Shown piece by piece: positions 7,776 to 16,565 of a stretch of DNA of 64,000 bases. A program made the translations under genes and the position numbers. Positions within the stretch are counted from its first letter, which is position 1. Each line of letters begins with the position of its first letter. This stretch comes from Streptomyces nitrosporeus (lineage in GTDB: Bacteria > Actinomycetota > Actinomycetes > Streptomycetales > Streptomycetaceae). The stretch lies in NCBI RefSeq assembly GCF_008704555.1, contig NZ_CP023702.1, positions 868,001 through 932,000 of the forward strand, written 5' to 3'. The notes beneath the pieces were generated by a model that saw only the letters and a program-made list of their open reading frames with translations, ran no database searches and was not told the DNA's origin.

Positions 7776-9788
7776 ATGACGGAACGTCAGAAGGACCGCC
7801 CGTGGCTCATGCGGACGTACGCCGGCCACTCGACCGCCGAGGCGTCCAACGAGCTCTACCGGCGCAACCTCGCCAAGGGGCAGACCGGCCTCTCGGTCGC
7901 CTTCGACCTGCCGACCCAGACCGGCTACGACCCCGACCACGTCCTCGCCCGCGGCGAGGTCGGCCGGGTCGGGGTGCCCGTCTCGCACCTCGGTGACATG
8001 CGGCGGCTGTTCCAGGACATCCCCCTGGAGCAGATGAACACCTCCATGACGATCAACGCCACCGCGATGTGGCTGCTGGCGCTCTACCAGGTGGTCGCCG
8101 AGGAGCAGGGCGCCGACCCCGGCAGGCTCCAGGGCACCACCCAGAACGACATCGTCAAGGAGTACCTCTCGCGCGGGACGCACGTCTTCCCGCCGGTGCC
8201 CTCGCTGCGGCTGACCACCGACATGATCGCGTACACGGTCGGCCGCATCCCGAAGTGGAACCCGATCAACATCTGCAGCTACCACCTCCAGGAGGCCGGG
8301 GCCACCCCGGTCCAGGAGATCGCGTACGCCATGTCCACGGCCGTCGCGGTGCTGGACGCGGTGCGTGACTCGGGCCAGGTGCCGAAGGAGCGGTTCGGCG
8401 ATGTCGTCGCCCGTATCTCCTTCTTCGTGAACGCGGGCGTCCGCTTCGTCGAGGAGATGTGCAAGATGCGGGCCTTCGGCCGCATCTGGGACCAGCTCAC
8501 CCGTGAGCGGTACGGGGTCGAGGACCCCCGGCAGCGCCGTTTCCGCTACGGCGTCCAGGTCAACTCGCTGGGCCTGACCGAGGCGCAGCCGGAGAACAAC
8601 GTCCAGCGCATCGTGCTGGAGATGCTGGCCGTCACCCTCTCCAAGGACGCCCGCGCCCGCGCGGTACAGCTGCCCGCGTGGAACGAGGCACTGGGCCTCC
8701 CCCGCCCCTGGGACCAGCAGTGGTCGCTGCGCATCCAGCAGGTCCTGGCGCACGAGAGCGACCTGCTGGAGTACGAGGACATCTTCGCCGGCTCCCGTGT
8801 GATCGAGGCGAAGGTGGACGAGCTGGTCACCGAGTCGCTGGCCGAGATCGCCCGTATCCAGGAGATGGGCGGCGCGATGGCGGCCGTCGAGTCCGGCTAC
8901 CTCAAGTCGGAGCTGGTCTCCTCGCACGCGGCCCGGCGGGCCCGGATCGAGAGCGGCGAGGAGAAGATCGTCGGCGTCAACGTCCACGAGTCCACCGAGC
9001 CGAGCCCGCTGACCGCCGACCTGGACACCGCGATCATGACGGTGGACCCCGAGAACGAGGCCCGGGTGGTGGCCGCGCTGCACGAGTGGCGCGACAACCG
9101 CGACGAGGCCCGCGCGACCGAGGCTCTGGCGGCCCTGAAGAAGGCCGCGGCCGGCACCGGGAACCTGATGGCGGCGACCGTCGAGTGCGCCCGCGCGGGC
9201 GTGACCACCGGCGAGTGGACCTGGGCGCTGCGCGACGTGTTCGGCGAGTTCCGGGCGCCCACCGGGGTCTCGTCCGCACCGCTCGCCGTGGCCGCCGAGC
9301 CCGGCACCCCGCTCGCCCTGGTCCGTGGGAAGGTGTCCCGCACGGCGGCGGACCTGGGGGTGGGGCGGCTGCGGCTGCTGGTCGGCAAGCCCGGTCTGGA
9401 CGGGCACTCCAACGGCGCCGAACAGATCGCCGTCCGCGCCAGGGACGCCGGTTTCGAGGTGGTCTACCAGGGGATCAGGCTGACCCCCGAGCAGATCACC
9501 GACGCGGCGCTCGCCGAGGACGTGCACTGTGTGGGCCTGTCCGTCCTGTCCGGCTCGCACGCCGAGCTGGTCCCGGACGTCCTGGCCCGGCTGCGCGCGG
9601 CGGGCGCCGCCGACATCCCGGTGATCGCGGGCGGGATCATCCCGCCGGCCGACGCGACCGCTCTGATCGAAGCCGGTGTCGCCGCCGTCTTCACCCCGAA
9701 GGACTTCGGCATCACGGAGATCATCGGCCGTATCGTCGACGAGATCCGGAAAGCGAACAAGCTCGACCCTCTGGAGGTCCCCGCATGA
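7776..9788 (+). CDS. meaA: Ethylmalonyl-CoA mutase (MeaA), B12-dependent
   Basis: 670 residues, with the mutase TIM-barrel part first and the B12-binding domain last in one chain. The cobalamin motif DGHSNG (DxHxxG) is followed by SVLSGSH and a GG motif (VIAGGI), as in base-off/His-on B12 enzymes. The substrate-domain signature AFDLPTQTGYDPDH is near residue 50. The position directly after ccr marks it as the ethylmalonyl-CoA to methylsuccinyl-CoA mutase rather than the heterodimeric methylmalonyl-CoA mutase. Its stop overlaps the next start (ATGA). Confidence 0.97.
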   Translation: MTERQKDRPWLMRTYAGHSTAEASNELYRRNLAKGQTGLSVAFDLPTQTGYDPDHVLARGEVGRVGVPVSHLGDMRRLFQDIPLEQMNTSMTINATAMWLLALYQVVAEEQGADPGRLQGTTQNDIVKEYLSRGTHVFPPVPSLRLTTDMIAYTVGRIPKWNPINICSYHLQEAGATPVQEIAYAMSTAVAVLDAVRDSGQVPKERFGDVVARISFFVNAGVRFVEEMCKMRAFGRIWDQLTRERYGVEDPRQRRFRYGVQVNSLGLTEAQPENNVQRIVLEMLAVTLSKDARARAVQLPAWNEALGLPRPWDQQWSLRIQQVLAHESDLLEYEDIFAGSRVIEAKVDELVTESLAEIARIQEMGGAMAAVESGYLKSELVSSHAARRARIESGEEKIVGVNVHESTEPSPLTADLDTAIMTVDPENEARVVAALHEWRDNRDEARATEALAALKKAAAGTGNLMAATVECARAGVTTGEWTWALRDVFGEFRAPTGVSSAPLAVAAEPGTPLALVRGKVSRTAADLGVGRLRLLVGKPGLDGHSNGAEQIAVRARDAGFEVVYQGIRLTPEQITDAALAEDVHCVGLSVLSGSHAELVPDVLARLRAAGAADIPVIAGGIIPPADATALIEAGVAAVFTPKDFGITEIIGRIVDEIRKANKLDPLEVPA

Positions 9789-10759
9789 CCACGCCCTCGC
9801 CCTCGGTGAACCGGCTGCGCCCCCGCCGCTCCTGTCTCGCGGTACCCGGTTCCAACCCGCGGTTCCTGGAGAAGGCCCAGGGCCTGCCCGCCGACCAGGT
9901 CTTCCTGGACCTGGAGGACGCCTGCGCGCCGCTCGCCAAGGAGGGCGCCCGCCACACCATCGTCGACGCGCTGAACAACGGCGACTGGACGGGCAAGACC
10001 CGTGTGGTGCGGGTCAACGACTGGACGACCCACTGGACCTACCGCGACGTCATCACGGTCGTCGAGGGCGCGGGCCCGAACCTCGACTGCATCATGCTGC
10101 CGAAGGTCCAGGACGCCCAGCAGGTCGTCGCGCTGGACCTGCTGCTGACGCAGATCGAGAAGACGATGGGCTTCGAGGCCGGCCGCATCGGTATCGAGGC
10201 GCAGATCGAGAACGCCAGGGGCCTGGTGAACATCGACGGGATCGCCGCCGCCTCCCCCCGTCTGGAGACCCTGATCTTCGGCCCCGCCGACTTCATGGCC
10301 TCGATCAACATGAAGACGCTCGTCGTCGGCCAGCAGCCGCCCGGCTACCCGGCGGACGCCTACCACTACATCCTGATGCGCATCCTGATGGCGGCCCGCG
10401 CCCACGACCTCCAGGCGATCGACGGCCCCTTCCTGCAGATCCGGGACGTCGACGCCTACCGCGAGGTCGCCGGCCGCGCGGCGGCCCTCGGGTTCGACGG
10501 CAAGTGGGTCCTGCACCCCGGTCAGGTCGACGCCGCCAACGAGGTGTTCTCGCCCTCCCAGGAGGACTACGACCACGCCGAGCTGATCCTCGACGCGTAC
10601 GACTGGTGCACCTCGGAGGAGGGCGGCAAGAAGGGTTCGGCGATGCTCGGCGACGAGATGATCGACGAGGCCAGCCGCAAGATGGCCCTGGTGATCGCTG
10701 GCAAGGGCCGGGCGGCCGGAATGCGGCGCACCTCCAAGTTCGAAGCCCCGGAGGCCTGA
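9785..10759 (+). CDS. L-malyl-CoA / beta-methylmalyl-CoA lyase (CitE-like)
   Basis: 324 residues; the ATG at 9785 overlaps the meaA stop, implying translational coupling. HpcH/HpaI-CitE superfamily features are clear: RSCLAVPGSNPRFLEKA, the DLEDA metal/acid motif near residue 40, QIENARGLVNID, and FGPADFMAS. In this operon it should cleave beta-methylmalyl-CoA to glyoxylate and propionyl-CoA, and may also condense acetyl-CoA with glyoxylate to malyl-CoA. The call as a citrate lyase beta subunit alone is excluded by context, since no CitF or CitD is present. Confidence 0.93.
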   Translation: MTTPSPSVNRLRPRRSCLAVPGSNPRFLEKAQGLPADQVFLDLEDACAPLAKEGARHTIVDALNNGDWTGKTRVVRVNDWTTHWTYRDVITVVEGAGPNLDCIMLPKVQDAQQVVALDLLLTQIEKTMGFEAGRIGIEAQIENARGLVNIDGIAAASPRLETLIFGPADFMASINMKTLVVGQQPPGYPADAYHYILMRILMAARAHDLQAIDGPFLQIRDVDAYREVAGRAAALGFDGKWVLHPGQVDAANEVFSPSQEDYDHAELILDAYDWCTSEEGGKKGSAMLGDEMIDEASRKMALVIAGKGRAAGMRRTSKFEAPEA

Positions 10760-10760
10760 T

Positions 10761-11285
10761 ATGCAGTTCGGACGAACCTACGAGGAATTCGAGGTCGGTG
10801 CAACCTACAAGCACTGGCCGGGGAAGACGGTCACCGAATACGACGACCACCTCTTCTGCCTGCTGACCATGAATCATCACCCGCTGCACATGGACAGCAA
10901 TTACGCGGAGCGGACGACGGACTTCGGAAAGAACGTCGTCGTCGGCAACTACATCTATTCACTCCTGCTCGGCATGTCCGTGCCGGACGTCTCCGGAAAG
11001 GCCATCGCCAATCTGGAGGTGGAGTCGCTGAAGCACGTGGCGCCGACCTTCCACGGCGACACGGTCTACGGCGAGACGACGGTCCTGGACAAGACGCCGT
11101 CCCGGTCGAAGAGCGACCGCGGAATCGTGTACGTCGAGACCCGGGGCTACAAGCAGGACGGGACCCTGATCTGCGTGTTCCGCCGCAAAGTGATGGTCCC
11201 CACCGAGACGTACACCAAGGAGCGCGGCGGAGAGCAGCCCGGCCGCCCGGAACCGGTCCAGCCGCAGAAGAACATGGAGAAGTAG
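10761..11285 (+). CDS. MaoC-type dehydratase, probable mesaconyl-CoA hydratase
   Basis: 174 residues, one hot-dog domain. The hydratase-2-like motif is TEYDDHLFCLLTMNHHPLHMD near residues 25-45, with conserved Asp, Asn and His. The C-terminal tail is hydrophilic and probably disordered. The start is two bases after the lyase stop. In the pathway it would interconvert mesaconyl-CoA and beta-methylmalyl-CoA. The proteobacterial enzyme is a double hot-dog of about twice this length, so this streptomycete form probably dimerises. Confidence 0.9.
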   Translation: MQFGRTYEEFEVGATYKHWPGKTVTEYDDHLFCLLTMNHHPLHMDSNYAERTTDFGKNVVVGNYIYSLLLGMSVPDVSGKAIANLEVESLKHVAPTFHGDTVYGETTVLDKTPSRSKSDRGIVYVETRGYKQDGTLICVFRRKVMVPTETYTKERGGEQPGRPEPVQPQKNMEK

Positions 11286-11287
11286 CC

Positions 11288-12493
11288 ATGCCCCGACTCG
11301 CACAGACCGCCGGTCTGACCGACGTCCAGCAGGAAATCCTCGCCACGGTGCGTGACTTCGTCGACAAGGAGATCATTCCTGTCGCCACCCGGCTGGAACA
11401 CCGCGACGAGTACCCGACCGAGATCGTCGAAGGGCTCAAGGAGCTCGGCCTGTTCGGGCTGATGATCCCGGAGGAGTACGGCGGCCTGGGCGAGTCACTG
11501 CTCACCTACGCGCTCTGCGTGGAGGAGATCGCCCGCGGCTGGATGAGCGTGTCGGGGATCATCAACACGCATTTCATCGTGGCCTACATGCTCAAGCAGC
11601 ACGGCACCCAGGAGCAGAAGGACACCTTCCTGCCGCGGATGGCGCTGGGCGAGGTGCGGGGCGCGTTCTCGATGTCCGAGCCGGCGCTCGGCTCGGACGT
11701 GTCGGCCATCGCCTCCAAGGGTGTGCGGGAGGGCGAGGAGTACGTCCTGAACGGCCAGAAGATGTGGCTGACCAACGGGGGGTCCTCCACGCTGGCCGCG
11801 GTGCTGTGCCGGAGTGACGAAGGACACCCCGAGGGGACCGCCCCGCACAAGTCGATGACGACCTTCCTGGTGGAGAAGGAGGCGGGCTTCGGCGAGGTCC
11901 GGCCGGGCCTCACCATTCCCGGCAAGATCGACAAAATGGGCTACAAGGGGGTGGACACCACCGAACTCATCATGGACGGGCTACGCATTCCGGCCAATCG
12001 CGTTCTGGGGGGCGAGACCGGCCGGGGCTTCTACCACATGATGGACGGCGTCGAGGTGGGACGGGTGAATGTCGCGGCGCGTGGCTGCGGCGTCGCACAG
12101 CGTGCTTTCGAACTGGGCATTTCGTACGCACAGCAGCGTCAGACCTTCGGCAAGCCGATCGCCCAGCACCAGGCGATCCAGTTCAAACTGGCTGAAATGG
12201 CCACCAAGGTGGAAGCCGCCCATGCGATGATGGTGAACGCGGCACGCAAGAAGGACTCCGGGGAGCGCAACGACCTGGAGGCAGGGATGGCGAAGTACCT
12301 CGCCTCCGAGTACTGCAAGGAAGTCGTCGAGGACGCCTTCCGTATCCATGGCGGCTACGGCTTCTCCAAGGAGTACGAGATCGAGCGCCTCTACCGCGAG
12401 GCCCCGATGCTGCTGATCGGTGAAGGTACCGCCGAGATCCAGAAAATGATCATCGGTCGCCGGCTCCTCGAGGAGTACCGGCTCCAGGGCTGA
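11288..12493 (+). CDS. Acyl-CoA dehydrogenase, probable methylsuccinyl-CoA dehydrogenase
   Basis: 401 residues, a standard three-domain FAD acyl-CoA dehydrogenase: AFSMSEPALGSDVSAI and the WLTNG block bind FAD and substrate, FGKPIAQHQAIQFKLAEM lies in the C-terminal domain, and the base position is in LIGEGTAEIQKMIIGR. Operon position two bases after the hydratase points to oxidation of (2S)-methylsuccinyl-CoA to mesaconyl-C1-CoA. The Rhodobacter enzyme has an N-terminal extension that is missing here. Another branched acyl-CoA substrate is the main alternative. Confidence 0.92.
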   Translation: MPRLAQTAGLTDVQQEILATVRDFVDKEIIPVATRLEHRDEYPTEIVEGLKELGLFGLMIPEEYGGLGESLLTYALCVEEIARGWMSVSGIINTHFIVAYMLKQHGTQEQKDTFLPRMALGEVRGAFSMSEPALGSDVSAIASKGVREGEEYVLNGQKMWLTNGGSSTLAAVLCRSDEGHPEGTAPHKSMTTFLVEKEAGFGEVRPGLTIPGKIDKMGYKGVDTTELIMDGLRIPANRVLGGETGRGFYHMMDGVEVGRVNVAARGCGVAQRAFELGISYAQQRQTFGKPIAQHQAIQFKLAEMATKVEAAHAMMVNAARKKDSGERNDLEAGMAKYLASEYCKEVVEDAFRIHGGYGFSKEYEIERLYREAPMLLIGEGTAEIQKMIIGRRLLEEYRLQG

Positions 12494-12674
12494 ATGTCTC
12501 CTTCGGGGTGATTTGGTGGCGAAGAACATCACATCGAGTCACCCCTGCCGGGAGCCTTTCGGCTGTCCGACTCGGCGGCTGGCTTGCCCAGTTACCGCTC
12601 GTACCCGATAGCATCGCCGGAAAGCCGCCGTCCCCCCGTTGCCAGCGCGGCATCATCCGCTACGAAGGTCATCC
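12494..12674 (+). promoter_or_regulatory. psd promoter region
   Basis: After the acyl-CoA dehydrogenase stop a weak dyad (12505-12511 with 12539-12545) may slow transcription. A promoter follows: TTGCCC at 12584-12589, 17 bases, GATAGC at 12607-12612. psd and pssA can therefore be expressed separately from the ethylmalonyl-CoA operon. Confidence 0.45.
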
Positions 12675-13322
12675 ATGCCCGACAGCCAAACCCCTGCATC
12701 GCGCGGGGGGGTCCGCCTCGCCCGCGGCGCATCGCCGTGGCTCCTCCCGACCGTCGCCACCGCGGCACTCAGTCTCACCCGGGCCCGCAGGTCCGGTCGC
12801 TGGGCCGCCGTGGCCGTGCCCACCACCGCGCTCGCGGCGGGCATGCTCTGGTTCTTCCGCGACCCCGAGCGCGAGATCACCCAGGGGCGCGTCATCTCGC
12901 CGGCCGACGGCGTGGTGCAGAGCATCATGCCGTGGAAGGACGGACGCACCCGCGTCGCCATCTTCATGAGCCCGCTGAACGTCCACGTGAACCGCGCCCC
13001 GCTGGCCGGCACCGTGACGTCCGTCGAGCACGTGCCCGGTGGTTTCGTCCCGGCCTTCAACAAGGAGAGCGAGAACAACGAGCGCGTCGTCTGGCACTTC
13101 GACACCGAGCTCGGTGACATCGAGATGGTGCAGATCGCGGGAGCGGTCGCCCGTCGGATCGTCCCCTACGTCCCGCAGGGGACCAAGGTCGAGCAGGGCG
13201 AACGCATCGGCCTGATCCGGTTCGGTTCGCGCGTCGACATCTACCTCCCGGAGGGTGTCGAGGTCGCGGTCGAGGTCGGTCAGGCCACCACCGCGGGGGT
13301 GACTCGAATTGACCGTGACTGA
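12675..13322 (+). CDS. psd: Phosphatidylserine decarboxylase
   Basis: 215 residues from ATG 12675, with GAAGG about seven bases upstream. It is the short PSD type: a hydrophobic N-terminal segment (about residues 18-60), FFRDPER, SPADGVVQ, FMSPLNVHVNR, and the self-cleavage site IRFGS, where the Gly-Ser bond is cut to make the pyruvoyl cofactor. It converts phosphatidylserine to phosphatidylethanolamine at the membrane. It overlaps pssA by 14 bases, so the two phospholipid enzymes are coupled. Confidence 0.96.
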   Translation: MPDSQTPASRGGVRLARGASPWLLPTVATAALSLTRARRSGRWAAVAVPTTALAAGMLWFFRDPEREITQGRVISPADGVVQSIMPWKDGRTRVAIFMSPLNVHVNRAPLAGTVTSVEHVPGGFVPAFNKESENNERVVWHFDTELGDIEMVQIAGAVARRIVPYVPQGTKVEQGERIGLIRFGSRVDIYLPEGVEVAVEVGQATTAGVTRIDRD

Positions 13323-14172
13323 TCCCGACACCCGGGCGGACTGGGTGCCGGAGGCAGTCGAGGCCGAGGACCCCGACGGCACGGAGGACATGCCTCTCTC
13401 GCTGCGGCTGTCGATAGCGGACACGCTCACCCTCGGTAACGCCACGTGCGGTTTCATGGCGGTGTACTTCACCACCACCGGGATCCTGATCCCCCACCTC
13501 ACGGGCAGCGACGAGTCGGGCATGGCCAGGCACTCCGCGGCCACCGCGGTGATCCTGATGCTCATGGCCGCGGTCTTCGACCTCTTCGACGGGCTCGTGG
13601 CCCGCAAGCTGCGGTCGTCGCCGATGGGCGCGGAGCTGGACAACCTCTCCGACCTGATCAGCTTCGGCCTCGCCCCGGCCTATTTCGTCCTGGTGTACGG
13701 AATGGTCGCGGACGACGCGCACCAGCGGGTCTCGGCGCTGGCCGCGATCGTGGTGCTGCTGGCGGTGGTGCTCCGGCTTGCGAGATTCTCCTGCGTGACC
13801 ATGAAGGACGGCATGTTCCAGGGCATGCCGAGCCCCTTCGGGGCGCTCACGGTGGTCTCGATCGTGCTGCTGGAGCTGCCCTTCGTGCCGACGCTGCTCG
13901 CGATCGTCGGGGTGGCGTGGCTGATGGTCAGCCGGGTCGAGTACCCGAAGCCGCGGGGTGTGCTCGCGGTGGCGATGCTCAGCTGGATCGTGGCGGCGAT
14001 GGGCCTCCTCGCGGCGTGGGCGTTCGACGCTCCCGGCGGGCAGCTGCTGCTGCAGACGGGCTGCGCCCTCCAGGTCGTGCTGGGTGCGGTGATCCCGCTC
14101 TTCGCCACGGCACGGCGGGTGAACACCTTCCGCGACAACCGCCGCGAGGCACGGGCGGCTCAGCTCCCGTAG
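13309..14172 (+). CDS. pssA: CDP-diacylglycerol-serine O-phosphatidyltransferase
   Basis: 287 residues from a TTG start. I chose TTG 13309 because GGGGGTGA at 13295-13302 is a near-perfect SD with 6-nt spacing; GTG 13315 is the alternative (12 nt). The CDP-alcohol phosphotransferase signature is complete: FDLFDGLVARKLRSSPMGAE followed by LDNLSD (D-G-x2-A-R...G-x3-D-x3-D). Several membrane helices follow. It makes phosphatidylserine for Psd. The 14-base overlap with psd places the consuming enzyme first in the operon. Confidence 0.95.
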   Translation: MTVTDPDTRADWVPEAVEAEDPDGTEDMPLSLRLSIADTLTLGNATCGFMAVYFTTTGILIPHLTGSDESGMARHSAATAVILMLMAAVFDLFDGLVARKLRSSPMGAELDNLSDLISFGLAPAYFVLVYGMVADDAHQRVSALAAIVVLLAVVLRLARFSCVTMKDGMFQGMPSPFGALTVVSIVLLELPFVPTLLAIVGVAWLMVSRVEYPKPRGVLAVAMLSWIVAAMGLLAAWAFDAPGGQLLLQTGCALQVVLGAVIPLFATARRVNTFRDNRREARAAQLP

Positions 14173-14192
14173 CCGCGCGGAACCGACAGTGA

Positions 14193-14228
14193 CGAGGGCC
14201 CGGACGCTCCCCAGCGTCCGGGCCCTCG
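14193..14228 (+). terminator. 16-bp stem terminator after pssA
   Basis: Arms 14193-14208 and 14213-14228 pair perfectly, with loop CCCC. It lies 21 bases after the pssA stop and has no T-tract. It closes the ccr-to-pssA block. Confidence 0.8.
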
Positions 14229-14372
14229 CGCGTGCCAGCCTCTCCGCGCATGTCCGGTCCACGCTCCGGAGGCGCCCACCTCGTCCGGGGGATCCGGACA
14301 CCCAACGGGCGTATGGTCCATATATGCGGTGTTTCACCGGTTGTCCGGTCAGGTCAGGGAAGGGCTGAGAGC

Positions 14373-16529
14373 GTGGAGGACCGAGCCGCCTCCTCCGCCG
14401 GAGCCACGGGCTCGGGCACGGAACTCCTCGACGGCGCCGTGGCCCGTCTCATGCGCGAGAGCGGCGCGTCCGTGGGGATGCTGTATCTGCTGCCCCGTGG
14501 CGAGTCCACCCTGCGTCTGGCCGTGCTGGCCGGCGTGCCCCCGCAGCTCGCCACCCCCTGGCACCGGGTGAAGCTGTCGGCCCCGATGCCCGTGGCGGAC
14601 GCCGTGCGCCACCGCCGCCTGGTCTGGCTGGGCAGCCAGGAGGAGCTGGCCCGGCGCTATCCGCGCCCCGCCCTCGTCCTGCCGTACCGGCTGTGCCTGG
14701 CCGCCGTGCCCATCCGCACCGGGGCCACCGACCGGGGCGGTCTGGTGCTGCTGCTGCCCGGTTCGCATCCGCCGGAGCTGTCGGCGGCGGAGCGGGAGAC
14801 CCTGGTCTCGGGCTGCCGGGACATCGGCCTGCTGCTCCAGCAGGCCGAGGCCGGGGGTTTTCCGGTGGTGCCGGGGAGCAGCCCGCGGGTGCTGGCCCCT
14901 CCTCCGTTCTCCGAGCCCGGGGAGGGGGAGGGGGCGGTCGCCCTGGAGTTCGTCCGGCGTCTGCCCGGCGGGAGCTGCGCCCTGAACCTGGACGGGACGA
15001 TCTGCTTCCTCGACGGGGCCGCCGCCGCGCTGCTGGGCGCCGACCCCTCCGGCCTGCTGGGGACCCTGCCCTGGGAGTCGCTGCCGTGGCTGGACGACCC
15101 GGCCGTGGAGGACCGCTACCGCGACACGGTCGTCAGCCGCGAGCCGGTCTCCTTCACCGTGCTCCGCCCTCCGGACCACTGGCTGTCCTTCCACCTCTAC
15201 CCGAGCGCCACCGGCATCAGCGTCCGGATCCTGCCCGCCGTGGAGCCGGACGCCCCGAGGGAACCGGGGACGCCAGGGCCTCCTGGGCACGGGCGGGCCT
15301 CCCGGCCGTCCGTGCCGGGCCGGGCCAGCGCCCTGTACCAGCTGATGCACCTGGCCGCGACCCTCACCGAGGCCGTCGGCACCCGGGACGTGGTCGAGCT
15401 GGCCGGCGACCAGATCATGCCGGCGTTCCGGATCCAGACCCTCGTGGTGATGAGCTCGGTGGAGGGGCGGCTGCGGATCGAGGGCCGCCGCGGCCAGGTC
15501 CCGGGGCTGATGGACCGGTTCGAAGGAGCCGCGCTCTCCTCGGACACCCCCGCCTCCCACGTGCTGATGACGGGGGTGCCGGGCTTCTTCACCGACTTCG
15601 CCGAGCTGGTCCGCCGCTACCCCTCGGCCGGCCTGCTTGAGGCGGTGTCCGCCTGCGCGTTCCTGCCGCTGGTCGTCTCCGGGCACCCGGTCGGCACCCT
15701 GGTCCTCGCCTACGACCGGCCCCGGGTCTTCGAACCGGAGGAGCGCGCCCTGCTCACCTCCGTCGCGGGGCTGCTCGCCCAGGCCCTGGACCGGGCCCGC
15801 CTGTACGACGCCAAGGACCGGCTCTCCCACAGCCTCCAGGCCCACCTGCTGCCGCGCACCCTCCCGCGCGTCGCCGGCCTCGACGTCGCCGCCCGGTATC
15901 TCCCGGCGGCCCGGGGCATGGGCATCGGCGGTGACTTCTACGACCTGATCCGTCTGGACGACACCACGGCGGCGGCCACCATCGGGGACGTACAGGGGCA
16001 CAACGTGAACGCGGCGGCGCTGATGGGGCAGGTGCGGACCGCGGTGCACGCCTCCGCCGGGGCTCCGCCCGACGAGGTCCTCTCGCGCACCAACCGGCTG
16101 CTCACCGATCTCGACCCGGATCTGTTCACCAGCTGTCTGTACGCGCACCTGGATCTGGCCGGGCACCGGGCGGTGCTCGCCACGGCGGGTCATCCTCCTC
16201 CCCTGCTGCGGCAGCCGGACGGCCGGACCGAGGCCCTGGACCTGCCGCCCGGTCTCCTGCTGGGTGTGGACCCCGGCTCGCGGTATCCGACGGCCGAGGT
16301 ACCGCTCCCCCCGGGCGCCGCGCTCGCCCTGTTCACCGACGGGCTGGTGGAGGCCCCGGGCGTGGACCTCGACGACGCCATGGCGGACCTGGCCGAGCAC
16401 TTCGCGCTGGCCCTGGAGCAGCCGGTGGACGCCGTGGCCGACACCCTCGTGCGGTACGCCGAGCAGGCCACGCCGGGCACCGACGACATCGCCCTGCTCA
16501 TCCTGAACGCGGTCCCGGAGGCGGACTGA
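14373..16529 (+). CDS. GAF/PAS-SpoIIE protein phosphatase
   Basis: 718 residues from GTG 14373, with a purine-rich SD (AGGGAAGGG) about nine bases before. Order: GAF-like domain (about 15-165), PAS-like domain (about 190-290, starting near GGSCALNLDGTICFLDGAA), second GAF (about 310-470), then the SpoIIE PP2C domain from about 480. Metal-binding motifs are present: GGDFYD (Asp about 521), GDVQGHN, TAGHPPPLL, LFTDGLVE and TDDIALLIL. No histidine-kinase-like domain follows. Such proteins dephosphorylate anti-sigma-factor antagonists in partner-switching networks. The partner is not encoded nearby. Confidence 0.92.
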   Translation: MEDRAASSAGATGSGTELLDGAVARLMRESGASVGMLYLLPRGESTLRLAVLAGVPPQLATPWHRVKLSAPMPVADAVRHRRLVWLGSQEELARRYPRPALVLPYRLCLAAVPIRTGATDRGGLVLLLPGSHPPELSAAERETLVSGCRDIGLLLQQAEAGGFPVVPGSSPRVLAPPPFSEPGEGEGAVALEFVRRLPGGSCALNLDGTICFLDGAAAALLGADPSGLLGTLPWESLPWLDDPAVEDRYRDTVVSREPVSFTVLRPPDHWLSFHLYPSATGISVRILPAVEPDAPREPGTPGPPGHGRASRPSVPGRASALYQLMHLAATLTEAVGTRDVVELAGDQIMPAFRIQTLVVMSSVEGRLRIEGRRGQVPGLMDRFEGAALSSDTPASHVLMTGVPGFFTDFAELVRRYPSAGLLEAVSACAFLPLVVSGHPVGTLVLAYDRPRVFEPEERALLTSVAGLLAQALDRARLYDAKDRLSHSLQAHLLPRTLPRVAGLDVAARYLPAARGMGIGGDFYDLIRLDDTTAAATIGDVQGHNVNAAALMGQVRTAVHASAGAPPDEVLSRTNRLLTDLDPDLFTSCLYAHLDLAGHRAVLATAGHPPPLLRQPDGRTEALDLPPGLLLGVDPGSRYPTAEVPLPPGAALALFTDGLVEAPGVDLDDAMADLAEHFALALEQPVDAVADTLVRYAEQATPGTDDIALLILNAVPEAD

Positions 16530-16530
16530 G

Positions 16531-16551
16531 CCGGGGACGGGTGCTCCCCGG
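16531..16551. terminator. Short hairpin between convergent genes
   Basis: CCGGGGA at 16531-16537 pairs with 16545-16551 across a 7-nt loop. It sits between the convergent phosphatase and LtrA genes and can act in either direction. Confidence 0.4.
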
Positions 16552-16565
16552 GCGGGGCGGGGTGT

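Noticed and set aside
6279..9560. Antisense ORF of 1093 codons opposite ccr and meaA
   Set aside because: It is the mirror of two certain genes at high GC. Its Arg/Gly/Val-rich sequence has no SD, no domain and no start of its own.
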